Below the pieces are notes generated by a model. It made no database searches, was not told where the DNA came from, and saw only the letters and a program-made list of their open reading frames with translations. The position numbers were made by a program, and so were the translations under genes. From Solenopsis invicta (lineage: Eukaryota > Arthropoda > Insecta > Hymenoptera > Formicidae), in assembly GCF_016802725.1 (NCBI RefSeq), contig NC_052673.1:6811037-6875036 (forward strand): a DNA stretch of 64,000 nucleotides. Reading direction: 5' to 3'. This document shows positions 55,976-64,000 of the stretch, piece by piece (position 1 is the first letter of the stretch; every line of letters starts with the position of its first letter).

Positions 55976-57586
55976 TTACGGATTATATGTGCTACAGTAA
56001 TGATAGTCTTCGTAAAAATGTTTGAAACAAAAATATTCGCCACACCATGCACAACGCATAAATGCGGCCTTTCCACAGATACTACATTTTGGCACATGCT
56101 TTTCAGTTTTAAAATAACAATATTCTACAGGGTTTTGAAAGTGGTCGGGACGCGTTTCTACATATCCGCTTTTAAACCACGAATATTTAAAAAGGTTTTT
56201 AAATCTAGGTGAAGATAGTTGATTGTGAGTTAATGATTGTAATTTAATTATTTCATTACGGGAGTGCAAATTAATATCTTCCTCTTGAAGAATGACATTA
56301 TCTGAAAATGTTCGCACAAAATTTTTCCAAATTCGGAATCCAAAGACATCTAGAGGCTGAATGATACCCGTCGTCTTCTTTGGAATGGTTAAAAATGTAA
56401 CTTCTTTACCTTGTGGTACATGTTGCTCTAGCTGGCTCGGGCAGTGTCCCGTCCATGAGTCAAGTAGAAGCATACTTTTACTGCCAGTATTCGGTAGATA
56501 TACTTCGGTGAACCAAGTTTTGAAATGTTCTGCAGTGAATTTTCCTGATTTTGAAGCCTGGATGTATATGTTAACTGGACGAAATAGAGTTTCTTCCACC
56601 CTCGGTCCAAATGTTCCTGTAGACACCTTCAAAACGATGTACAGTGGTGAAAGAAGATTTCCACTTGCCGAAATAAGAGGCATTATAGTATAACTATGTG
56701 TTGTTGAAGATATACTTTGAACTGCTGCCTCAATTATTTTCACTCCTGATTTCGCTAATGTTCGCCCAGAATGTATTTCAAGGTTGAAGCCACTCTCGTC
56801 TGCATTATAAACTTCTTCTAGTCCTATAGCTGGGATCTTGGACTTTACATTTGAAACAAATTCTTTTGCGACATTTTGTATATTTTCTTGATCTTTAAAT
56901 GTAAATTGCTTTCGGAATGCGGTTATTTTTCGAGAAACAATTCCGTGTACTTTTTTAAACTTCCAAATCCACCATTTACTTGCCCTGAATTCGGGTAGAT
57001 CCACTTGATCCTTTGCCTCCAAGGCCCATAATCTTAAATTCATATCATGAATGATTGATTTTCTATCACAAGCTTCTTGAAACTTGTGCAGTACATATTC
57101 CGCAATAAATGCAAATTTATCTGCATTTGTTCCACCTTTTTCTAAACTTGTCTCCCACCTGTATAGTTGATGATAAGATTTAACCTTGCGGAATTTGTGT
57201 TGTACTGCACTTAAAGTTCTACAGGCCTTTTTTCCACTTTTCCAAAACTCCACAGCTTTTCTCTTATAACTGAAGTCGACTATGCCTCCTTCATCATCAA
57301 CAACGCATTCTTCAGGTTCGAAACTGCCTTCATCTTCTTCTTTTTCTGCAGGCGTAATATGTTCTACAACTTGCGTGGAATGTGGCTCCGACGGATCTTC
57401 AAAATCAAGCACGTAATCATGATCTATCAATATCACTGAACGTGTGTCCTGAGCTTTTTGTAAAATATTTTTAATTTCGTTATGTACTTCAATTTCCACT
57501 GGTGTTATAGGTGTCTGTGTTATACTCGCAATTTGAAACGTAGTAGCTAACATGTTTATTACGTTTGCTACATTAAACGGCGTCAT
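55976..57586 (-). CDS. Tc5/pogo-like transposase
   Basis: 536 residues from ATG 57586 (a GTG lies eight codons upstream). The order is an acidic N-terminus; a helix-turn-helix region (DFSYKRKAVEFWKSGKKAC); a second CENP-B/Tc5-type HTH (NLRLWALEAKDQVDLPEFRAS then WKFKKVHGIVSRKIT); then a DDE_1-type catalytic core. Candidate catalytic residues are Asp263 (YNADESGF), Asp376 (LLLDSWTGH) and Asp413 (IIQPLDVFG), about 36 residues apart for the last two. The C-terminus has a Cys-rich finger (CSICGKAAFMRCAWCGEYFC and HYC), matching the Tc5 transposase C-terminal domain. It moves the element by cut and paste. The frame is intact and lies between near-identical TIRs. Confidence 0.85.
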   Translation of the reverse strand: MTPFNVANVINMLATTFQIASITQTPITPVEIEVHNEIKNILQKAQDTRSVILIDHDYVLDFEDPSEPHSTQVVEHITPAEKEEDEGSFEPEECVVDDEGGIVDFSYKRKAVEFWKSGKKACRTLSAVQHKFRKVKSYHQLYRWETSLEKGGTNADKFAFIAEYVLHKFQEACDRKSIIHDMNLRLWALEAKDQVDLPEFRASKWWIWKFKKVHGIVSRKITAFRKQFTFKDQENIQNVAKEFVSNVKSKIPAIGLEEVYNADESGFNLEIHSGRTLAKSGVKIIEAAVQSISSTTHSYTIMPLISASGNLLSPLYIVLKVSTGTFGPRVEETLFRPVNIYIQASKSGKFTAEHFKTWFTEVYLPNTGSKSMLLLDSWTGHCPSQLEQHVPQGKEVTFLTIPKKTTGIIQPLDVFGFRIWKNFVRTFSDNVILQEEDINLHSRNEIIKLQSLTHNQLSSPRFKNLFKYSWFKSGYVETRPDHFQNPVEYCYFKTEKHVPKCSICGKAAFMRCAWCGEYFCFKHFYEDYHYCSTYNP

Positions 57587-58284
57587 TTTACAGAAATTTC
57601 TGTCAAGCACTGATTACTAACGACAGAATGGTAACTGATTGACGTCGCAAATGAAACTGGAAATAATACTTCCTCGGATATATTTATATGACTCAAAAGA
57701 CGCAATTACATGAATTTATTTACTGCGCGAATAGATTTTGCGCAAATAGCTTAAACGTTAGAAAATTGATTTCCAAGAAATCTTTTATTTAATCTTATTT
57801 ATCGTCTGGTATGCAAAATTAAGAGGCGCGGTCGCGTCTCGCGCCAAGTGACATGCGAAGCGAAGACCGAGTTTCTTTTTAGTCTAGACATCAAGGTGAC
57901 TTTATGTTATTAAACTTTACTTCGAAAAATAGCAACGTATTACATTACTTCAATGCTATTTTATTACACTATTATGCTATTTTATTACATTATTATGCAC
58001 GATAAATAAGATTTTTCCTGGAACTCTATTTTCTAATAGGAGATGACGAAAACATTTCGAGGACAGTCTGCGTAAATATTAATTATAAAATCGCGCACAT
58101 CTAGAGAAATATTTACGTAACATTTGAATGTATAATGTTCAAAGTAAAGTTAATAAATAATGTAAGCATACCTATATTAGAACAGTAGTATAAATACGTA
58201 AAACAATAGTATAAATGAAACAGTAATATAGTGCTATCGATTTGCGTCAGTTTAGTATATTTGCAACATTTTTTATTGTGAAAA
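57587..58284. promoter_or_regulatory. divergent intergenic region of the Tc5-like element
   Basis: About 700 bases separate the two divergent starts, so both promoters should lie here. A GC-rich block at 57820-57890 (AGAGGCGCGGTCGCG, then CGAAGACCGAGTTTCTTTT) recurs in diverged form at 62567-62640. No TATA box was assigned. Confidence 0.4.
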
Positions 58285-58605
58285 ATGAAATCCTGTTCAA
58301 GCTGTGGCAAATCTTATCAACCTAATCTTCCAGTAAGTTCTTTTATTAGTTACATGAATAACATTAATTATTTGTACTTTCTATTATTATTGTTTTTATT
58401 TTGTTATCTATTATAGTTTCCGCCTTCAAAATGCGACACTTGTAAAGCAAGTGTCCCGGTGAATATAGTACGACCACTCATTGATGAAACAAATTCTTCT
58501 ACAGCTCCTCCTTTTACAGCTGAAGAAATCATGCGGCGCGGTGGCGGAAGAGGAGCAATAATTCAAATACTACGGGAGAGGCGGGAGGCTCGTGAAAATC
58601 GTTAA
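58285..58605 (+). CDS. small two-CxxC protein of the Tc5-like element
   Basis: Exons 58285-58332 and 58417-58605 join in frame (GTAAGT donor, TATTATAG acceptor) to give 78 residues. The first exon encodes MKSCSSCGKSYQPNLP and the second starts FPPSKCDTCKA, so the intron lies between two CxxC pairs that together could bind one zinc ion. A linker with Ser/Thr/Pro and a basic, Gly/Arg-rich C-terminal helix (EEIMRRGGGRGAIIQILRERREARE) follow. I do not recognise the family. It lies inside the transposon, divergent from the transposase, and could be an accessory factor, a regulator, or a captured host exon pair. A polyadenylation-like AATAAAA lies near 58848. Confidence 0.55.
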
Positions 58606-58944
58606 TTTATAATTTTGTATAATTTTTAATTTTGACTTTCCACGACAATTAGAATATGTAACTATTTTTTACGAGAGAGTCGTTTACTCAAGTTTAGTTG
58701 TTTAACAATATTTTGTTAATATTAAGATATTTATGATAGCGGCTGATGAAGGCCTAGTGAGGCAGAAATTGGTTCCGCGTTATTATAATAATGTACATTG
58801 CTCGCTAATGTATAATGCTTGCTCCTACTTGTACATAATAAAAATATATGTAATTTAGAATAACTTGATTATCATTCGTTCTTGGCCCGGCTAAAATTTT
58901 ATACGAGCGAAACAAAATATAATACATATTTCTTCATATACGTC
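58606..58944. other. 3' flank of the small CxxC gene
   Basis: Contains GGCTGATGAAGGCCTAGTGAGG near 58742 and an AATAAAA signal. No other gene before the right TIR. Confidence 0.4.
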
Positions 58945-59771
58945 AATGATTTCTTTTAATTAGTTTCATCTTTTATGTCATCGTGAGTATACATGTAATA
59001 TTGTCGTGCTCAAATAATTGAAAGCTATGTGAAATGTATGTTAATAATAATTAAATATCTCACAAAAACAAAAAAAATTATTTTAAATTATTGTTGTAAA
59101 GTACTCTTCGAACCATTCAACTTTTATTCCGAACATTTTTCTCTATCTCTTACAGTTTCGACGATACACGCTTCGAAAAAACAAAACCGATTTTTTTCAA
59201 AGGGGTGTTTCACCCCTAAAAGTGAGAGTGGGCACGTATAAAAAAATACGTGTCCCTTATTTTGATCTGTACGACAACGTATTAAAGACTCGTCAAAATC
59301 GAAGGGGAACACTTTCATAGTGCACGGACGGGTGCGCGTACCATGCATTATGGAGTGGTTTTTAATTATTTAAAAAAAATGGAAATGTTGCAACATAGCT
59401 TTGTCATATACCGTTGAATTCGTAATAAAATAAGCTTTATTTTGCTTATAAAAAAAATAAAAATTTTGAAAAAAAATAGGTAGGTGGTGGGGGAAAGTAT
59501 TAAAAAAAATAAAAAAAAAATTTTTCTTCACCACTGTTATAAAGTACTCTTGCAGCCATTCAACTTTTATTCAGAACATTTTTCTCTATCTCTTATAGTT
59601 TCGACGATATTTGCTTGGAAAGAAAAAATCCAATTTTTTTCAAAGGGATGTTTCACCCCCTTAAACTGAAATTGGGCACCAACAGAAAATATTTTTGTGT
59701 TACGGATGAACTCCTCTATGTGTACACCAAATTTCAGAATTTTTTGAATTTTCGGGTTGCCAAACGTTCTT
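58945..59771. repeat. right long TIR of the Tc5-like element
   Basis: Inverted copy of 54655-55488. Its outer end lies about 125 bp upstream of the TATA box of the JHAMT-like gene, so the insertion sits in that gene's promoter-proximal DNA. Confidence 0.85.
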
Positions 59772-59895
59772 GTAAGTTTGTTTTCCTAATATTTTAATGA
59801 ATAATTTTTTATAGTTTGAAGTATATGTGAAAAACCAGAGAACAATTTAAATAATAAATATTAATAAGTTTCTTGCATTATATAATATCGTAGAG

Positions 59896-59904
59896 TATAT
59901 AAGG
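59896..59904 (+). promoter_or_regulatory. TATA box of the JHAMT-like gene
   Basis: TATATAAGG lies 72 bases before the ATG. A start site near 59926-59930 would leave a 5' UTR of about 40 bases. The spacing is typical of insect TATA promoters. Confidence 0.6.
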
Positions 59905-59967
59905 CGCTGCTAAGATAATACCGCAGCACAAAGTTTTCAAAACCACAGTGCAAAAGTCCAGGAAATC

Positions 59968-61647
59968 ATGACTAGTCCAGAAGTTTACAGTGCAAATGAC
60001 AACGTAATGAAACATAATGTAGAGTATATACTCGAAGAATTTGCCGAGAATCTAACAAATATATGTGGAAAGTGTATGGACGTTGGTTGCGGTCCTGGAG
60101 ATATAACAAAGAACTTATTGTTACCGGCTCTTGGCTCAGATGCACAAATAATTGGTAAAAACATACATTTTAAAAATAACAAAAAACAAACGTTAAATAA
60201 TTATTTAATTCAATGATTGCATAATAACAAATAAAGGACAAGTTCGTTACACGCAAAGCAACAAAAGAGAGATATATAACCAAATATTGAACATAAGGAG
60301 ATAATTATGTAAATTATTTTGTTCTGTTTTAAATTAAACAAACATGTTTTAACTGTACTTTCCTTTTTTTGCTCGCTACTTCATTGTTCATCTCTCTATT
60401 TAAAGATTACATTTTTTGAAGGTACGGATATTTCGGAGAAAATGATTAAATATGCAAATGTAACATCCAGTGATGAAAAACGTGTCCAATTCGAAGTACT
60501 GGATATTGAAACTAAAAATTTACCTAAAAAATATATTACTGAATTTAAGCATGTATTTTCGTTTCACGCTTTGCATTATTGCTATGATATTAGGTAAGCT
60601 GGGTAATAAATATACTTTAAAATAGAATCCAACCTTTATTAGTAAACGATTTAAAACAAGTGTAAATTAATCTGTGTTTTACTTTTTAAACATATTGTGC
60701 GTGTATATGCATTAACTTTAGAATAAAACAAACATTCCAAATAAATTTATGCACATATTATATACTTATTCATTACATGTTTATCAAATGTTTTATATTA
60801 AATTAAAAAAACGTCTTGTTCAAAAAATATTTTTATAAGCATAATATTGTTTTAGAATTAATTACATTAATTTACTTTATTTAACAGACAAGCCTTTAAG
60901 AATATTTATCAAATATTACGACCCAATGGAACTGCACTTTTATATATAGTAGCCTCTGATGATTTGTTTGAAGTTCTTAGAATTTTAGCGCAAGACGTTC
61001 GCTTTGAACAATATATACCAGTAAATATATTATTAATTATCATAATATATTATTCATTTACAATTATTAATGTATTACACAATTTATTTTTCATTATTTT
61101 TATTATATTTTTATTACACGTTTTATTATTACTTTATGACATTTGAATCATAAATTGTTAATTATTACTTTACATACAGGATAAGATAAAAAACATTGGG
61201 CCGTATCATAATTCAAATAATGCTCGCAAAGAGTTGAAAGAATTACTTCAAAGCGTCGGATTTACAGTTCACCATTGTAGCCTTCGGGAGAGGAGCCATT
61301 CCGAGAAAAAATCAGAACTGTTTTTGAGTAAGTGATTTTAAAAATAACAAACTTAAATTTAATTTGTAGAATTATTAGGAAGAAACATTAAAAAATTTTC
61401 TTTGTCCTATTTTATCTATTTAAATTATAATTTAATAAAAAAAATAAAATAATTTTTTTTTACAGAATCAATATTATCCATTTTGCCATTTTTTGAAGAC
61501 ATGCCAAATGATGTAATAGAAAAGTTCAAAAAAGTATTAATATATGAATACTTGAAGAGAAAAATTAACTATAAATCAATAGATAATGAGGAATTTACAT
61601 TAGATCTATATACAGCGTTAGTGGTTCATGCGCAGAAGATTGTGTAA
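59968..61647 (+). CDS. juvenile hormone acid methyltransferase-like protein
   Basis: Five exons (59968-60154, 60422-60593, 60888-61020, 61180-61327, 61466-61647) join with GT..AG borders into 273 residues, the usual JHAMT length. The SAM-binding motif I is MDVGCGPGDITKNLL (residues about 37-51), followed by GTDISEKMIKYA, a post-motif LDIET, HALHYC and an ILRPNGTALLY strand. JHAMT methylates farnesoic acid or juvenile hormone acid using SAM in the corpora allata; insects also have many paralogues with other roles. Compared with the family pattern as I know it, the N-terminal Gln and Asp of 'ANxLQRRD' are not conserved (ANDNVMKHN) and the Trp of 'LHW' is Tyr. It is therefore best called JHAMT-like. 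A TATA box is present; no disabling change was seen. Confidence 0.85.
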
Positions 61648-61965
61648 CAATTGTATAAACATGTATACAATCATAGAAACATAGTAACACATTTGAATTA
61701 GATAGCACTATCACTAATATTAACAAATGTTTATAATATTGTGGGACAGAGGATAGCATAGCGGCGATAACAGAAGATACGAGTAACGAGAGACTTCACT
61801 TCGTTCCGAATCAACTTCTCTAGAACTTACATTAGATCTATATAAAGTGTTAATAGTTTATGCGCAGAAGATATAACAATTGCATAAACGTGTATACAAT
61901 CATAGAAACATAGTAATACATTTGGTAGACAGAACTAACACTTATATTAACAATTGTTTATAATA
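61590..61965 (+). repeat. direct duplication of the JHAMT-like 3' end
   Basis: The block from TTACATTAGATCTATATA (61597) through GTATACAATCATAGAAACATAG recurs at 61828-61965. The second copy covers the last coding codons (TTAGATCTATATAAAGTG ... GCGCAGAAGATAT) and 3' UTR but has no upstream exons, so it is a truncated tandem copy rather than a second gene. Confidence 0.75.
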
Positions 61966-63639
61966 ATAATAATAAATACCATACTATATAGATATACTAT
62001 AATATAAAATAATTAATAGTCAATAATAATTTCTTAACATACATCTTTATCTGTACTGATATACGTGTATCAAGTCAAATTTTAAAATATATAACTTTAA
62101 ACAATACTTCCAGTGTGTGTGTTTAAATTATTTATTTATATTTTTAATCCAAGTTTGAACACAAGTAAATTTTGAAGGAAGAAAAATAGTAATTATTTCA
62201 AATCCTTATTTGGTTCATTGACTAATAATTACAATTAGTACACGCTGAAGAGAATTCAGACCCAGGATCAAAACGTTTGTAAACTGATTATTATTTCTGT
62301 ACGTAAATTAATTTGGAAGATTTGTTTATCCTTAATATCGTATCTCCTAACAATCGTGAAAGCTTACATTGGCAATTGATTTTGTATTTTAATTTATTTT
62401 GGGAACCACAACTACTGTTTCACTTTATTAATTTTAATTAAAATTTGATAGAGTATTACAAAACGTTTATAATATAAATGTATAGAAGTAAAATTAAATA
62501 AATTTTAGAGAATATAATCAAACATGCAAAAAAATGTACAATAACAATGAACGACTTAAACTATCTAGAGGCGCGGTCGCGACTCGAGCCTAATGTAAAA
62601 AAAATTTTTTATTATGAAAATCGCAGACCGACTCTCTTTTACGCCAGTCAGCGAGTTCCATGCAAGCGGGATTATCAGATCTCAGTAACGGCTGAACCGA
62701 TCAAGTTCTGAGTAGTCTAAACGATAGCTTAGCCCCAACTTGTATAATAAAAGTGTTTTTATTTTTTTTCTCCGTGCCCTACGAGCGGAGTTATCGCGAC
62801 GCAAATCTAAATATTCATCTTTAATCTTTAAGAAACGTCGTCGTCACCCTCAGGAATTCTCCCTTTCATATTTTCGACACGAGTGGCGCTGGCATACATC
62901 AGTCAGCCGTATGCGACTTGTGGTGTACTTGTGGTGTATGTGGTGTAGTACTTCTTGTCATCTTGTCATCATCATCATATCCGTCGTGACAGGTTCTTTA
63001 ACCTGATCTTTATTCGTCAGTCATTAACAATAATCTTGGTAAGAGTCTCTGACTAGCTTTGTTTTAATCTTTTTTATTGTGAATTTATATATTTTATTAT
63101 AATTTACTGTAGACATAAGGATTGCATTGAACATTGAGCTACAAAATAAATTATGATCAGAAATATTTAAATAGTCCGTCAGTGGAGGAGACAGACGTTG
63201 AGCTGCAAATAGATAATAAAATATCATTACAAGAACACGATGCCAATATTGAACAAAATATAATATAACAGTTGTCAACTTTGAACAATCCGTTTTTCAT
63301 GAAAGATATGGAAGAGTACACGTCATGTGAATTATATAAAAACGATACGGTAGATGCTCATATGCATAATACTCATTATTCCAAAGCAAGGTCAGATACA
63401 TAATTTAAACGTATATGTATATATTACCTTCTTTTAAAAGAAAGGTAGAAAAAATTGCGCGCCTATGTGTGTTGCGCGCAACTTATCTTGAAATTGTGTA
63501 ATCTAATAAAAATGATCATACGTTTATTAAAAAAAAAATGTGTGAAATCTTTTAAAGTGCGCCTATTATAAAGAGAATACTCGTATACTTTTTCTACAAA
63601 ATTAAAGTAGTAATATTTGTATTTTGAAAAACTTCTATT
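61966..63639. other. gene-poor region
   Basis: Mostly AT-rich. At 62567-62720 a GC-richer block (AGAGGCGCGGTCGCG, later ACGGCTGAACCGATC) resembles 57820-57890. Short open frames around 62740-63006 show no recognisable domain and are not supported as genes. Confidence 0.4.
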
Positions 63640-64000
63640 CTAACCCAACTGGTAGTATCTTCAACTTTTATACAAAACCCACGTGGTACTATCTCTGTAT
63701 TGTCATTGAAAAATCTTTGTAATTTAAAAATTCAAGTGATAGCATTTTTAATTCTCATTGAAAAATTTTATTCTAACCCAAGTAGTATTTCCTTAAATAT
63801 TGTGTAATTTAATTCAACCTAAATGCATTTTTCCAAAAAATCTTTTAAACAATCAAAGTGTACTATTTTTGTATTTCCATTGAAAAATCTTTCAATTTTA
63901 ACCCAAGTGGTTGTATTTAATTTTAATAAGTTTCAATGGAATATGTAACATTTAATTTAAAAGATTAAAAAGGAAACGGTACAAAATGAGAAAATTTTAT
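63640..64000. repeat. degenerate tandem array (TAACCCAAGTGGTA / CATTGAAAAATCTT)
   Basis: Motifs TTCTAACCCAA, AGTGGTACTAT and CATTGAAAAATCTTT recur about every 70-120 bases to the window end. The array probably continues beyond the window. Related motifs occur at 31390-31620. Confidence 0.55.

Larger units (their letters stand above)
54655..59771. mobile_element. Tc5-like transposon with long TIRs and two genes
   Basis: Inverted repeats of about 830 bp (54655-55488 and 58945-59771) begin near GAACGTTTGGCAAC and are almost identical, including mirror-image 74-codon frames. Flanking TCA and TAA are compatible with, but do not prove, a TNA target. The centre holds a Tc5-like transposase on the minus strand (55976-57586) and a small two-exon gene on the plus strand (58285-58605), with divergent starts about 700 bp apart. 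A short direct repeat (CTTCAATGCTATTTTATTAC) occurs at about 55516 and 57947. Confidence 0.8.

Noticed and set aside
62740..63006. 88-codon plus-strand frame as a possible gene
   Set aside because: No domain, no plausible splice partners and unusual composition; not supported.
1..64000. CRISPR arrays, operons or bacterial elements
   Set aside because: No regularly spaced short repeats with unique spacers; splicing and transposon types are eukaryotic.

Overview
The window looks like AT-rich insect nuclear DNA, most likely from a hymenopteran such as an ant. Genes have short introns with GT..AG borders, and the two host-type enzymes are an HMG-CoA reductase and a juvenile-hormone-acid-methyltransferase-like protein. 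A ZAD-C2H2 zinc-finger protein is also present. Most of the rest is transposable elements, many nested in one another. The species call is inference; no organelle, bacterial or viral gene, CRISPR array or tRNA was seen.

Layout. 1-6 kb: gene-poor, with foldback and TIR elements. 6.06-11.18 kb (minus): a four-exon ZAD plus ten-finger C2H2 gene that reads intact. 11.6-15.0 kb: a run of small DNA transposons (a hAT MITE with an 8-bp duplication, a TA-flanked element, two Harbinger-type elements, palindromes). 15.35-29.73 kb: one old repeat copy (repeat A) split twice. The first split is a 9.0-kb EnSpm/CACTA-like element (15617-24653) with TIR CCCAGATAGACAA. It carries an open tnp2-type transposase, a multi-exon DUF4806-like gene, and a decayed ribonucleotide reductase large-subunit fragment that still has introns. 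The second split is a 4.7-kb DIRS-like tyrosine-recombinase retroelement (24752-29478). A 5'-truncated Penelope-like element abuts the far end of repeat A.

31.8-33.1 kb: a mariner with an open transposase, perfect TIR ends and TA duplications. 33.27-36.34 kb (plus): an HMG-CoA reductase paralogue that keeps the four catalytic residues but lacks its first membrane exons, the linker and the N-domain of the catalytic portion. 37-43.4 kb: nested MITEs, CCAATATTGG repeats, two inverted copies of a block with a 5S-rRNA-like segment, and another repeat A copy. 43.1-49.0 kb: a Harbinger exon fragment and a decayed BED-type hAT gene interrupted by repeat A. 49.56-54.27 kb: a large foldback element that received a GTAC-flanked palindrome and an intact hAT transposon. 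54.66-59.77 kb: a Tc5-like element with about 830-bp inverted repeats, a transposase and a small divergent two-CxxC gene. 59.9-61.65 kb (plus): a five-exon JHAMT-like gene with a TATA box and a duplicated 3' end. 61.7-64 kb: gene-poor, ending in a degenerate tandem array.

How the genes relate. HMG-CoA reductase supplies mevalonate and JHAMT methylates the acid end product of the juvenile hormone branch, so both host enzymes belong to the sesquiterpenoid pathway. Both look like diverged paralogues rather than the canonical enzymes. The transposon genes serve their own elements. Several nestings can be ordered because an unfilled paralogous target is present in the same window.
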